Source: an uncultured Adlercreutzia sp.
Lineage (GTDB): Bacteria; Actinomycetota; Coriobacteriia; Coriobacteriales; Eggerthellaceae
Assembly (NCBI GenBank): GCA_910585575.1
Contig: CAJUFS010000001.1
Coordinates: 1-64,000, forward strand
Length of the DNA stretch: 64,000 bases
Direction of reading: 5' to 3'
In this document: piece by piece, positions 1-8,403 of the stretch
How the letters are laid out: every line of letters begins with the position of its first letter
Numbering within the stretch: position 1 is the first letter of the stretch
Made by a program: the position numbers and the translations under genes
Notes under the pieces: model-generated
Told to the model about the DNA's origin: nothing
Seen by the model: only the letters and a program-made list of their open reading frames with translations
The model's database searches: none

Positions 1-38
1 CGTATAGAGAATGAAAGTACAAGAAGGAGTTCCATTTC

Positions 39-284
39 ATGGCAGTCAAGATTCGTCTCGCCCGTCACGGCGCCAAGAAGCGTCCCTACTACCGCATCGT
101 CGTTGCCGATTCCCGCTCTCCGCGTGACGGCCGCTTTATCGAGGAAGTGGGCCGCTACAACCCCTGCGCCCATCCCCATCTCATCCAGTTCGACATGGAG
201 AAGGTGGATCGCTGGCTGGCCGACGGCGCCCAGCCCACCGAGCGCGTTGAGAAGCTGCTGAAGATCGCTCGCGAGAACGCCTAG
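39..284 (+). CDS. rpsP: 30S ribosomal protein bS16
   Basis: Encodes the 81-residue small-subunit protein bS16, which binds 16S rRNA during 30S assembly. The N-terminus [20 protein letters not shown] and the following [21 protein letters not shown] are the hallmark of the family, and the length is typical. A strong ribosome binding site (AGAAGGAG, 22-29) lies nine bases before the ATG, which fixes the start. It is the first gene of a block that continues four bases later with khpA, the order commonly found in Gram-positive bacteria. The upstream promoter is outside the window. Confidence 0.98.
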   Translation: MAVKIRLARHGAKKRPYYRIVVADSRSPRDGRFIEEVGRYNPCAHPHLIQFDMEKVDRWLADGAQPTERVEKLLKIARENA

Positions 285-288
285 CATC

Positions 289-543
289 ATGGCTGATCAG
301 ACAGAGGATCTCGCCGGTCTGGTCGATGCCATCGTCCGCCCCCTCATCGAGGTGGAAGACGAGCTCGATATTACCGCCGTGGAAACCGAGGACGGCAATA
401 TCGTGGTCGAGATTCGCGTGAACCCCGACGACGCCGGCAAGGTTATCGGCCGTCAGGGCCGCGTCATCAAGGCCATCCGTACCCTGGCGCGCGCCGCGGC
501 GTCGCGCTCGGGCAAGCTTGTCGATGTGGAGCTCATCGATTAA
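289..543 (+). CDS. khpA: KH-domain RNA-binding protein KhpA
   Basis: An 84-residue single KH-domain protein of the KhpA/YlqC family. In Gram-positive bacteria these bind RNA, often with KhpB, and influence cell division and translation. The diagnostic GxxG loop is visible as IGRQGR (residues 53-58), followed by a basic helix VIKAIRTLARAA. Start is the ATG four bases after the rpsP stop; no strong Shine-Dalgarno is seen, so translation is probably coupled to rpsP. It ends directly against the rimM start codon. Family assignment is secure; the exact role in this organism is not shown by sequence. Confidence 0.93.
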   Translation: MADQTEDLAGLVDAIVRPLIEVEDELDITAVETEDGNIVVEIRVNPDDAGKVIGRQGRVIKAIRTLARAAASRSGKLVDVELID

Positions 544-1068
544 ATGCGCGGCTGGATTGATATCGCCACGTTGGCGAAACCGAAAAATCTCAAAGGAGGG
601 CTCGTCGCACGAGGTGCGTCGGGCCTTCCCTTTTTGCTGTACCCGGGCCTGAAGCTGGCCCTGGTACCGCCGGTCACGGACGCCCCGCGCACGGTTACCG
701 TCGCCAGCGCCGAAGACCGCGCCGACAACGAGGCACTGGTGTTCTTCGAGGAAGTGACGGACCTGACCGGGGCCGAGGCCATCGCCGGTTGCCACTGCCT
801 GGCCCGTGAGGACGCGGTGGACCTGTCCGTGCTTGAAGATGCGGAAGAGCTTCCCGACTGGGAAGGCTGGACGGTCTACGATCAGGCCGCGGGCCTCGTG
901 GGCACCGTGCGCTCCATCGACGAGCGTGCAACGCAGCCCCTCATTACCGTTGAGCGCCCCGAAGGGGGAGAGGTGCTCATTCCCCTGGCGGAAGACTTCC
1001 TGGTCGATCTGGACGAGGAAGGCCGCCGCATCGATATGGCCCTTCCCGCCGGGCTGCTCGACCTGTAG
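544..1068 (+). CDS. rimM: 16S rRNA processing protein RimM
   Basis: A 174-residue RimM, the 30S maturation factor that binds bS-/uS-proteins of the head domain. The N-terminal barrel (about residues 1-85) is followed by a PRC-barrel (about 90-170); the C-terminal pattern VDLDEEGRRIDMALPAGLL matches the family signature ending in P-x-GLLDL. The ATG follows the khpA stop codon with no gap, so it is likely translationally coupled. The N-terminus is slightly divergent, starting MRGWIDIATLAKPKNLKGGL with the family's K-x-x-G-L-G/V region recognisable. Its place between khpA and trmD supports the call. Confidence 0.94.
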   Translation: MRGWIDIATLAKPKNLKGGLVARGASGLPFLLYPGLKLALVPPVTDAPRTVTVASAEDRADNEALVFFEEVTDLTGAEAIAGCHCLAREDAVDLSVLEDAEELPDWEGWTVYDQAAGLVGTVRSIDERATQPLITVERPEGGEVLIPLAEDFLVDLDEEGRRIDMALPAGLLDL

Positions 1069-1094
1069 ACCCCGCGGTCATCCAAGGAACTCCC

Positions 1095-2027
1095 ATGATC
1101 ATCGAGACCCTCTCCACGTTCCCCCATATGTACGACTCCGTCATGGGCGAGTCCATGATGAAGCGCGCCCAGGAGAAGGGCATCCTGCAGTTCAAGGCCC
1201 ACGACCTGCGAGACTGGACCCACGACCGCCACCGCACCACCGACGACGACCCCTACGGCGGAGGCGCCGGCCTCGTCATGAAGTGCGAACCCATCTTCGA
1301 AGCGGTTGAGGAAATCCTCGGGATGGAAATCTCGGAATGCAACAGCGCTTCAACCGTAGTAGAGTCCGGCGGGGACACCGGGTGCCCTGACCGAGCGAGT
1401 TCCGCAGCGACGAAAACAGCCCAGTGGGCTGTTTTCCAAAGCGAGGACTGTCTGAGCGAATCAGGGTACCCGGTGGCCCCGCCCCCCGGCGATCCTCAGC
1501 GCCCAAAGATCGTCTTCCTAGCTCCGCAGGGCCGCACCTTCGACGACGCCTACGCCACCGAGCTCGCGCAAGAAGACCACCTGCTGTTCATTTGCGGCCA
1601 CTACGAGGGCATCGACGAGCGCGTCTACACCTTGGCCGACCATGTCATCTCCCTGGGCGACTACGTGCTCACCTCGGGCGAGCTGGCCTCCATGGTGGTC
1701 ATCGATGCTGTGGTGCGCAAGCTGCCCGGCGTGCTGGGCGCGGCCGACGGCCCCATCGACGAGTCCTTCACTAGTGGGCTTCTGGAGTATCCCCAGTACA
1801 CGCGCCCAGCGAACTTCCGCGGCATGGAGGTGCCTTCGGTGCTTCTGTCCGGCAACCACCAGGCGGTGGCTCAGTGGCGACGTGAGCAGAGCTTGCAGCG
1901 CACGGCCGAGCGGCGTCCCGATCTTCTGCGGGCCTTCGAGCGCGAGGGCAAGCTGACGGCCGCTGACCAGAAATATCTGTTGTCTTGGAGCGAGGACTGG
2001 CATCCTTCCAGCGAAGGGGTATCATAA
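1095..2027 (+). CDS. trmD: tRNA (guanine-37-N1) methyltransferase with an in-frame insertion
   Basis: TrmD methylates G37 of tRNAs with SAM and prevents frameshifting; it is a knotted SPOUT homodimer. Conserved pieces are DPYGGGAGLVMKCEPIF (52-68), FLAPQGRTF (141-149), FICGHYEGIDERV (165-177), LGDYVLTSGELA (187-198) and the DESFTSGLLEYPQYTRP region (222-238). At 310 residues it is about 55-60 longer than usual. The surplus (about residues 77-136, Ser/Pro/Cys-rich) lies between the N-terminal G-rich loop and the LSPQG-type knot strand and corresponds to a palindromic DNA element that keeps the frame. The start ATG has AAGGAA upstream. All catalytic-region motifs remain, so the enzyme is probably active with a surface loop. 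Confidence 0.95.
   Translation: MIIETLSTFPHMYDSVMGESMMKRAQEKGILQFKAHDLRDWTHDRHRTTDDDPYGGGAGLVMKCEPIFEAVEEILGMEISECNSASTVVESGGDTGCPDRASSAATKTAQWAVFQSEDCLSESGYPVAPPPGDPQRPKIVFLAPQGRTFDDAYATELAQEDHLLFICGHYEGIDERVYTLADHVISLGDYVLTSGELASMVVIDAVVRKLPGVLGAADGPIDESFTSGLLEYPQYTRPANFRGMEVPSVLLSGNHQAVAQWRREQSLQRTAERRPDLLRAFEREGKLTAADQKYLLSWSEDWHPSSEGVS
1366..1487 (+). repeat. Palindromic element inserted in trmD
   Basis: Outer arms at 1371-1390 and 1461-1480 are complementary at 18 of 20 positions, and the complementarity continues outward to about 1366 and 1487 with a small gap. In the middle, AAAACAGCCC (1413-1422), a 3-base loop and GGGCTGTTTT (1426-1435) form a perfect 10-bp hairpin. The element length preserves the trmD frame and codes for the extra loop of the protein. 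Palindromic elements that insert in frame into genes are known (the Rickettsia RPE family); whether this belongs to a dispersed family here needs a genome search. Confidence 0.8.
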
Positions 2028-2069
2028 ACGTTCACGTGTTTTCCATGCTAGGAAGGGGTCTGTCTGCCC

Positions 2070-2642
2070 ATGAACGAAAGCGGCCGCGCCGAGCGTTCCT
2101 CCGGTTTCTTGCGTACGCTCATCAGCCTTCTGGGCCTTATTGTGCTCGTTGTCGTGCTGTCGTGGGGGCTGCGTACCTTCGTCTTCCAAGCCTATGAAAT
2201 TCCCTCCGGATCCATGGAGGAAACCATCATGCCCGGCGACATGGTCTTCTCGGAGAAGATCACCTACTACAGCAGCTCGCCGCAGCCGGGCGACATCGTC
2301 ACCTTCGCCGATCCCGATCCGGTGCAGGCGGGGCGCATTCTCATCAAGCGCGTCATTGCCGTGGGCGGCCAAACGGTCGATCTGCAGGACGGCCGCGTCT
2401 ATGTGGACGGTAAGCTGCAGGACGAGCCCTATACGCGAGGCGAGCCTTCTTACCCGCTCACGCCGGAATACGGCACCGAAATCAACTATCCCTACACGGT
2501 TCCCGAGGGGGGCCTGTGGGTCATGGGCGACAACCGCACCAATTCTCAGGATTCCCGCTATTTCGGGGCGATCAAGGCATCGACCGTCACCGGAAAGGCG
2601 ATATTCATCTATTGGCCGCTGGACAGCATCGGGCCCCTGTAG
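2070..2642 (+). CDS. lepB: Signal peptidase I
   Basis: A 190-residue type I signal peptidase, the membrane serine protease that removes signal peptides from exported proteins. One N-terminal membrane segment (about residues 14-37) is followed by the extracytoplasmic catalytic domain. The nucleophile lies in PSGSMEETI (Ser48) and the general base in ILIKRVIAVGG (Lys93); the GDNRTNSQDSRYFG box (153-166) is intact. It starts 42 bases after trmD, with AGGAAGGGG about 12 bases upstream of the ATG. rplS, which frequently separates trmD from lepB, is absent here. It is a plausible processing enzyme for exported proteins, including the giant protein downstream. Confidence 0.96.
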   Translation: MNESGRAERSSGFLRTLISLLGLIVLVVVLSWGLRTFVFQAYEIPSGSMEETIMPGDMVFSEKITYYSSSPQPGDIVTFADPDPVQAGRILIKRVIAVGGQTVDLQDGRVYVDGKLQDEPYTRGEPSYPLTPEYGTEINYPYTVPEGGLWVMGDNRTNSQDSRYFGAIKASTVTGKAIFIYWPLDSIGPL

Positions 2643-2688
2643 GCCCTGTTCGCGCCGTATCGTTGGACACCCGTTCTGAAGGAGAGCC

Positions 2689-3789
2689 ATGAGTTCGCAA
2701 ACGGCCACCGCCGAGCAGGAGAAGCTTCCTCCCACATTCCAAGACGTCATCATGAACCTGCAGCGCTACTGGGCGTCCGTGGGCTGCGTGGTGCTGCAGC
2801 CCTACGACAACGAGGTGGGCGCCGGCACCAACGCTCCGGCCACCACGCTGCGCTCCCTGGGCCCCGACACCTGGCGCACCTGCTACGTGCAGGGCTGCCG
2901 CCGTCCCACCGACGGCCGCTACGGCGAGAACCCGAACCGCGGGCAGTTCTACTATCAGTTCCAGGTGCTCATCAAGCCCTCGCCCGACAACATCCAGGAT
3001 CTGTACCTGGGCAGCCTCGAGGCCATCGGCATCGACGTGGCCGCCCATGACGTGCGCTTCGTCGAGGACGACTGGGAGAGCCCCACGCTGGGTGCCTGGG
3101 GTCTGGGCTGGGAAATCTGGATCGACGGCATGGAGGTCACCCAGTTCACCTACTTCCAGCAGGTGGGCGGCTTCGAGTGCAACCCGGTGCCCGTGGAAAT
3201 TGCCTACGGCCTGGAGCGCCTGACCATGTTCGTCCAGGGCGTCGACAACATGTACGACATCGTGTGGGCCCGCGGCGACGACGGCGTGGTGTTCACCTAC
3301 GGCGACGTGTACCTGGAAAACGAGCGCGAGTACTCCAAGTTCAACTTCGAGGTGGCCGACACCGACTTTCTGTTCCAGGAGTTCGCCGATCGCGAGACCG
3401 AGTGTTTGCGCACCCTGCGCGCCAACCTGCCGCTGCCCGCTTACGATTCGGTGCTGAAGTGCTGCCATGCCTTCAACCTGCTCGATGCCCGCGGTGTTAT
3501 TTCCGCCACCGAGCGCATGGCCTACATCCTGCGCGTGCGCACCCTGGCCAAGGCCTGCTGCGCCTCCTACATGCAGAACGTGGTGGGCATGGACGTGAAC
3601 GATGCCGATTTGCAGGCCATCCTCGATGCGGCTCCCGAAGAGCCCGCAGAGGAAGAGAAGCCCGCGAACGTGGTGCCCGCGGTGCCCGAGCGGCCAGCCG
3701 GGGGCGGTTGCCCCTCGTCGCGGGGCGACCATTCCGAGCGCGCCTTCGAGTTCGTGACCCTGCCCGACGCCACTGATCAGGAGGCCTAA
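2689..3789 (+). CDS. glyQ: Glycyl-tRNA synthetase alpha subunit
   Basis: The catalytic alpha subunit of the tetrameric bacterial glycyl-tRNA synthetase, a class II enzyme that charges tRNA-Gly. The class II core is intact: [15 protein letters not shown] (36-50), [19 protein letters not shown] (66-84), [18 protein letters not shown] and [17 protein letters not shown]. At 366 residues it exceeds the usual size of about 290-300 because of a Glu/Pro-rich tail from roughly residue 305 ([12 protein letters not shown], then a Gly/Arg-rich stretch), likely disordered. Start is fixed by GAAGGAGA just before the ATG. glyS follows one base after its stop, so the two subunits are co-translated. No T-box is visible in the 46-base upstream gap. 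Confidence 0.97.
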   Translation: MSSQTATAEQEKLPPTFQDVIMNLQRYWASVGCVVLQPYDNEVGAGTNAPATTLRSLGPDTWRTCYVQGCRRPTDGRYGENPNRGQFYYQFQVLIKPSPDNIQDLYLGSLEAIGIDVAAHDVRFVEDDWESPTLGAWGLGWEIWIDGMEVTQFTYFQQVGGFECNPVPVEIAYGLERLTMFVQGVDNMYDIVWARGDDGVVFTYGDVYLENEREYSKFNFEVADTDFLFQEFADRETECLRTLRANLPLPAYDSVLKCCHAFNLLDARGVISATERMAYILRVRTLAKACCASYMQNVVGMDVNDADLQAILDAAPEEPAEEEKPANVVPAVPERPAGGGCPSSRGDHSERAFEFVTLPDATDQEA

Positions 3790-3790
3790 G

Positions 3791-5878
3791 ATGTCGAATA
3801 CCCAAACGCTTGCCTTCGAGATCGGCACCGAGGAAATTCCCGCCTTCGACTTGAAGCGCGCCACCGAGCAGCTGGCCACCCTGGTGCCCGAGGCCCTCGA
3901 CGCCGTGCGCATTCCCCACGGTTACGTGGCCATCTACACCTCGCCCCGCCGCCTCATCGCCATCGTGGCCGACGTGGCTTCCAGCACCGAGGCGCTGGAG
4001 GAGGTCTTCCGCGGCCCCGCTGCCAAGATCGCCTTCGACGCCGACGGCAACCCCACCAAGGCCGCCGAGGGCTTCGCCCGCGGCAAGGGCCTGACCGTGG
4101 ACGATCTGGAGCGTCGCGACGAGAACGGCACCGAGTACGTCTACGCCGTGCGCCAGGTGCCCGCCCAGGACACCGCCGAGCTTCTGCCCGCGGTGCTGCG
4201 CGGCATCATCGACGGCATCAGCTGGCCGAAGTCCTGCCGCTGGGGCACCACCTCCGAGGTGTTCTCGCGCCCGGTGCGTTGGCTCGTGGCCCTGCTGGGC
4301 ACCACGGTCATTCCCGTGGAGTATGCGGGGCTTGTGGCGGGCAACACCACGCGCGGCCATCGCTTCCTGGCCCCCGGCCCCCATACGGTGACCAGCGCCG
4401 ACGAGCTCGTGTCCGTGGTGGAGGCCGCCTACGTGGTGCCCACTCAGGAGGCCCGCGAGGCCGTTATTCGCCAGGGCGTTCAGGCCGCCGAGGCCGCTAC
4501 GGGCTATCGCGCCGAGCTGCCGGCCAAGACGCTCACCGAGGTCATCAACCTTTCCGAGTACCCTACGGTGATGGTGGGCACCTTCGACGAGGAGTTCCTC
4601 AAGGTACCCGAGGAAATCATCGTGGACGCCATGCTCATGCACCAGCGCTACTTCCCGCTCTATGACGGCGACGGCAAGCTCACCAACAAGTTCATCGTGG
4701 TCTCCAACGGCAATCCTGCCTGCGAGGAAACCATCATCGACGGCAACGAGCGCGTGGTGGCCGCCCGCCTCTACGACGCCAAGTTCTTCTACGAGGAAGA
4801 CCTGAAGATCCCCCTGGAGAAGTTCGTCGATCGTCTGGACGAAGTGGTGTTCCAGGAGGCTCTGGGCACCATGCGCGCTAAGACCGAGCGCGTGGTGAAG
4901 CTGTCGGCCCGCATTACGGTGCAGGCCGGTATCGAGCGCGAGGAGATGCGCGACATCGCCCGCTCGGCCTACCTGGCCAAGGCCGACCTGGTCACCAGCG
5001 CCGTCATCGAGTTCACCAGCGTCCAGGGCGTCATGGGCAGCTATTATGCCGCCGCGGCCGGCGAGCCCGAGCGTGTGGCCCGCGCCATTGCCGAGCACTA
5101 CCGTCCGCGCTTCTCTGGCGACGCCATTCCCACCGACATCATCGGCCAGGTGGTGGCGCTTTCCGACAAGATCGACACCATCTGCGGCCTGTTCGCCGTG
5201 GGTCAGGCGCCCACGGGCTCCTCCGATCCCTTCGCCTTGCGCCGCGCCGCTCTGGGCGTGCTGGCCATTCTAGAGGAGACGGGCCTGCCCATCAGCCTGG
5301 TGGAAACCATCGACACGTCGCTCATCATCTATCGCGAGGCGGGTCTCGAGTTCGACAACGCCACGGTGCGCCGCGAGATCATCGACTTCTTCATCACCCG
5401 CGAGAAGGTGGCCCTGCGCGATGCCGGCGTCGAGGCCGACACCATCGATGCGGTGCTGGCCTGCGGCATCGAGGAGCCCATCGTGCTGGCCCGTCGCGCC
5501 CGCGCCCTGGAGGCCGCCCGCACCGAGCAGCGCCAGGTGTTCGAGGACCTAGCCACGGCCTTCGCCCGCGCCAACAACCTGCGCGACATCAAGCTGGGCA
5601 CGGGCTACAAGCGCGTCCTGCTCACCGAGCCCGAGGCGGCGCTTGACGCGGCCATCGCCACCGCCGAGGAGGCCGTGGCCGACGCCCTGGCCGCCGACCG
5701 CTACGAGGAGGCCATCACGGCCCTGGCCACGCTGCGCGCCCCCATCGACGCCTTCTTCGACACCACCATGGTCATGGACGAGGACGCCGAGGTGCGCGGC
5801 AACCGCCTGAAGCTGCTCAACCGCTTCGCCAACGTGTTCTCCCATGTGGCCGACTTCGGTCAGATGGCCAAGAAGTAG
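3791..5878 (+). CDS. glyS: Glycyl-tRNA synthetase beta subunit
   Basis: The 695-residue beta subunit, which carries the tRNA-binding parts of the alpha2beta2 glycyl-tRNA synthetase. The N-terminus LAFEIGTEEIPAFDLKRA is the family signature (E-I-G-T-E-E-I/L-P), and GxVASHxGxxTT-type stretches are replaced by the recognisable FRGPAAKIAFD and HRFLAPGPHTV segments. PTGSSDPFALRRAALGVL (about 475-492) and the C-terminal anticodon-binding-like region are present. Length is normal. GGAGG upstream lies inside the glyQ 3-prime end, so it is coupled to glyQ. The next gene, ppsR, begins one base after its stop. Confidence 0.97.
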   Translation: MSNTQTLAFEIGTEEIPAFDLKRATEQLATLVPEALDAVRIPHGYVAIYTSPRRLIAIVADVASSTEALEEVFRGPAAKIAFDADGNPTKAAEGFARGKGLTVDDLERRDENGTEYVYAVRQVPAQDTAELLPAVLRGIIDGISWPKSCRWGTTSEVFSRPVRWLVALLGTTVIPVEYAGLVAGNTTRGHRFLAPGPHTVTSADELVSVVEAAYVVPTQEAREAVIRQGVQAAEAATGYRAELPAKTLTEVINLSEYPTVMVGTFDEEFLKVPEEIIVDAMLMHQRYFPLYDGDGKLTNKFIVVSNGNPACEETIIDGNERVVAARLYDAKFFYEEDLKIPLEKFVDRLDEVVFQEALGTMRAKTERVVKLSARITVQAGIEREEMRDIARSAYLAKADLVTSAVIEFTSVQGVMGSYYAAAAGEPERVARAIAEHYRPRFSGDAIPTDIIGQVVALSDKIDTICGLFAVGQAPTGSSDPFALRRAALGVLAILEETGLPISLVETIDTSLIIYREAGLEFDNATVRREIIDFFITREKVALRDAGVEADTIDAVLACGIEEPIVLARRARALEAARTEQRQVFEDLATAFARANNLRDIKLGTGYKRVLLTEPEAALDAAIATAEEAVADALAADRYEEAITALATLRAPIDAFFDTTMVMDEDAEVRGNRLKLLNRFANVFSHVADFGQMAKK

Positions 5879-5879
5879 C

Positions 5880-6773
5880 ATGCATAATTTAACTCCGGCC
5901 GAGCGGGCCGCGCGCGTTCCTACCATTCACATTGTGTCCGACTCCATCGGCGAGACGGCCCAAGTGGTGGCGCGCGCGGCCGCGGCCCAGTTCGGCGTCA
6001 CCACGCCGCACCTGGAAATTTTCTCGAAGGTGAAAAGCTTCGAGGAAGTGCGCGACTATCTGCTTGAGCACTCTCGCTTCCATGAGGAGACGCTGGGCAG
6101 CGATCGGCTGCTGGTTATGTACACGCTGGTGAACGCCGATATTCGGGTGCCCTTGGAGGCGTTTTTGGCAGAGCATCCCAACATTGTGGCTGTCGACGTG
6201 CTCACCCGGGCCGTGAATGCCGTGGCCGATATGAGCGGCATGGAGCCTGTGGGCAAGCCCGGCATGCTGCGCGTGGTGGACAAGAACTACTTCCGTCGCA
6301 TCTCGGCCATTGAGTTCACCATCGCCCATGACGATGGGCGCAACCCCCAGGACCTCACCCAGGCGGACATTGTGCTTCTGGGCGTCTCTCGCTCTTCCAA
6401 AACGCCGCTTTCCATTTATTTGGCGCAGCAGGGCTATAAAGTGGCAAACGTGCCCTTAGATCCCGCCAGTGAGCCTCCCAAGGAGATCTTCGACGTCGAG
6501 CGCACGCGGCTGTTTGGCCTCATGACCACGCCGGACGTGCTGGCGCCCATTCGCCAGCGCCGCATGAAGAAATCCGGGCGCGTGGGTCTCATCTCGCAGC
6601 GCTATGCCGACCCAGAGTACATCTACCAGGATTTGGAGCAGGCCCGCGCGCTCATGCGAAAGCTGGGCTGCATCGTCATCCACACCGAGCAGCGCGCCGT
6701 CGAGGAAAGCGCCCAAGAGGTGCTGCGCTACTACGAGCGCTCGCATCCCACCGCCACCGAGATTGTGGATTAG
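5880..6773 (+). CDS. ppsR: PPDK regulatory protein (bifunctional kinase/pyrophosphorylase)
   Basis: A 297-residue member of the DUF299 family, which inactivates pyruvate phosphate dikinase by ADP-dependent phosphorylation of a threonine and reactivates it by phosphorolysis. Visible motifs are IHIVSDSIGETAQVVARAA (16-34) and the P-loop-like GVSRSSKTP (168-176), both family signatures. The start chosen is the ATG one base after the glyS stop; an in-frame ATG upstream lies inside glyS and is not needed. No good Shine-Dalgarno is present, suggesting coupling to glyS. Its substrate PPDK is encoded about 2.8 kb downstream on the same strand, supporting the call over a PEP-synthase regulator. Its stop overlaps the convergent neighbour by four bases. 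Confidence 0.95.
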   Translation: MHNLTPAERAARVPTIHIVSDSIGETAQVVARAAAAQFGVTTPHLEIFSKVKSFEEVRDYLLEHSRFHEETLGSDRLLVMYTLVNADIRVPLEAFLAEHPNIVAVDVLTRAVNAVADMSGMEPVGKPGMLRVVDKNYFRRISAIEFTIAHDDGRNPQDLTQADIVLLGVSRSSKTPLSIYLAQQGYKVANVPLDPASEPPKEIFDVERTRLFGLMTTPDVLAPIRQRRMKKSGRVGLISQRYADPEYIYQDLEQARALMRKLGCIVIHTEQRAVEESAQEVLRYYERSHPTATEIVD

Positions 6774-7768
6774 GAAGGTATTGCGCCCGCATCGCTGGAT
6801 TCTGCGAGCCAGTTTTCGGCGAATAGCTCGTCGAGCGACCAACCGCGCCGATAGAGGTCGCGGTGCCGTGCGGGAAAGCGCCTGTCGCGCTGACGCAGGC
6901 GCACGCCGCAGCGCTGGGCGACCTCGTGGGCCACGGCTTCCATAGCCAGCGGGCTGCGCAGCTGGGCGGTGGTAACGGTGATGACCGTGATGCCGTCCGC
7001 TTCCAGCGCCAACCGTTTCGTGGCATCGCGGGTGGCCTGGCGCCCGGTGAGGTGCTCGGCGTTTGAGTCGTATTCCAGGGCCAGACGGTGTTCGGGCCAA
7101 TAGCAGTCGGGCACCAGGTTGGCGCGCTGGGCAATGTGCCGAGCGCGCGCCGAGGGCTCGAGGCGGTAGTTCGCGTGGCAGCGCGGAAGCCCGTAGCCGC
7201 CCAGGTGGGGAGGCAGTCCCAGGATCATCTGCAGGAATATCTCCGGAGGCGATGCGGTGTTTTCCGCCAGGTAGGGAAGTGCGAGCCGTGCGCTTGCCAC
7301 GCCGGTGAGCCCCGCGTTCTGGTTGAGGAACTGCTCCATGGTGCGCCTTGTGGCAAGGGGACGTCGCTGGCCAAGACCGCCCGCGGCGTGCGGGTCGATG
7401 GCAAAGGAGCTGCACAGAGCGCTTCCGTACAGGATGAGCTCGTGGGTGGTGACGGTCTTCCCCAGCTGCACGAAGCACAGCTCGGGCGAGGCCGCGTAGA
7501 GGCCGTTTTCCGCCTGGTAAAACGATCCCGCGGCATAGCGGTAGCGCGAGGTGGCCAGGGCGCAGCGCTCTTTTTCGCGAATCCACGAAGGCACGAGCAA
7601 ATGGTAGGGCTCCTTCAGCTGCGGCAGCTGTTTTCCCAGGTAGTCAAGCGATTGCTTCGTGGGAATGCAGTCGTAGAGCACCTTGCGATCGCCCTTTCGC
7701 TGCTCGTCGATATCGTAGGCAGAAAGCCAATACGCCAGCGCGCTGACCCCTCGTAGCACTAACCGCAT
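6770..7768 (-). CDS. DUF559-like PD-(D/E)XK endonuclease-fold protein
   Basis: A 332-residue protein of unknown biological role. Its C-terminal third (about 212-275) matches the DUF559/Vsr-like nuclease fold: NLVPDCYWPEHRLALEYD has candidate metal ligands Asp221, Glu232 and Asp234, followed by a helix with KRLALEADG and the strand ITVITVTTAQL. The SPPEIFLQMILGLPPHLGGYG segment (173-192) resembles the middle region of related proteins in gut Coriobacteriia. AAGGAGGAC lies seven bases before the ATG at 7768 and fixes the start; the open frame continues far upstream but only through low-complexity repeats. It faces ppsR convergently with a 4-base overlap. It is an orphan, with no methyltransferase or defence partner nearby, so any defence role is speculative. 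Confidence 0.8.
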   Translation of the reverse strand: MRLVLRGVSALAYWLSAYDIDEQRKGDRKVLYDCIPTKQSLDYLGKQLPQLKEPYHLLVPSWIREKERCALATSRYRYAAGSFYQAENGLYAASPELCFVQLGKTVTTHELILYGSALCSSFAIDPHAAGGLGQRRPLATRRTMEQFLNQNAGLTGVASARLALPYLAENTASPPEIFLQMILGLPPHLGGYGLPRCHANYRLEPSARARHIAQRANLVPDCYWPEHRLALEYDSNAEHLTGRQATRDATKRLALEADGITVITVTTAQLRSPLAMEAVAHEVAQRCGVRLRQRDRRFPARHRDLYRRGWSLDELFAENWLAESSDAGAIPS

Positions 7769-7793
7769 AGTCGTCCTCCTTGCGCTCTCGCTG

Positions 7794-7955
7794 CAGGAAA
7801 CGCCCGCGCCCACGGGGTTGAGGCCTGCGCCCGGGGCTGATCCGCCCCAGCAGGTGCGGCCACAGGAAGCCCCCGTGCCCGCGGGGTTGAGGCGTGCATC
7901 TGCAGCCGACTGTCCCAGCAGGTGCGGCTGCAGGAAGCTCCTGTACCCGCGGAGC
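7794..7955 (+). repeat. 69-bp direct repeats upstream of the endonuclease-like gene
   Basis: Three imperfect copies start with CAGGAA at 7794, 7863 and 7931 (periods 69 and 68), each with a CCCGCGGGG-like core and ending in CAGCAGGTGCGGC before the next copy; the third is partial. They lie immediately upstream of the minus-strand gene and keep its frame open, but the resulting peptide is a low-complexity repeat without a start signal. They are probably non-coding and may be part of that gene's leader. Confidence 0.8.
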
Positions 7956-8025
7956 AGGGGAGGCCATCGGGTGTACGAGACCCTAGGCCCCCAGGCCCGC
8001 AGGCCCCACGTCCGCGGGCCCCGGC

Positions 8026-8150
8026 TCCACGAACCCGCGAGCTCCTGATCCACGAAGCCCCGCTCCACGAGCCCCTGACCCACGAAGCCCCGGTCCACGA
8101 ACCCGCGAGCTCTTGGTCCACGAAGCCCCGCTCCACGAGCCCCCGAGGTC
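8026..8150 (+). repeat. 68-bp direct repeat, two copies
   Basis: TCCACGAACCCGCGAGCTC occurs at 8026 and again at 8094, exactly 68 bases apart. Each copy contains shorter 15-20 base sub-repeats of the form CCACGAAGCCCC/CCACGAGCCCC. Between this block and the preceding 69-bp repeats is more GC-rich low-complexity sequence, and 8151-8400 has no gene I can support. Confidence 0.8.
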
Positions 8151-8403
8151 GATGATGTTCCCAGTCCCACGGGCACCTCGGGCGCATGAGGCCCCCTGCC
8201 CGAGGAGCATGGGAGGCCATCGGGCCTCCGAGCCTCCCGGCGTGCCGGCCCCGGTGCATGGGTCCCTACCAGGGTTTTCCGGGCAATTCCTTTAAGTAAT
8301 AGCGCCAGTGTAGCGGGGATGCGCGGCACCCCCTTCGGTCATAAACGAACTATGAAGAAAATTTTTGGGAGCAAGTTGCTGAGCCCAAGAAAAGGCAGAC
8401 GCC

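Noticed and set aside
1330..1500. Frameshift or pseudogene in trmD
   Set aside because: The frame is intact on both sides and all conserved motifs follow; the extra segment is an in-frame insertion.
2643..2688. T-box upstream of glyQ
   Set aside because: The gap is only 46 bases with no T-box sequence or terminator hairpin.
7769..8329. Upstream extension of the minus-strand endonuclease-like gene to 519 codons
   Set aside because: The added 187 residues translate the 68-69 bp repeats as low-complexity sequence, and the strong ribosome binding site is at the internal ATG 7768.
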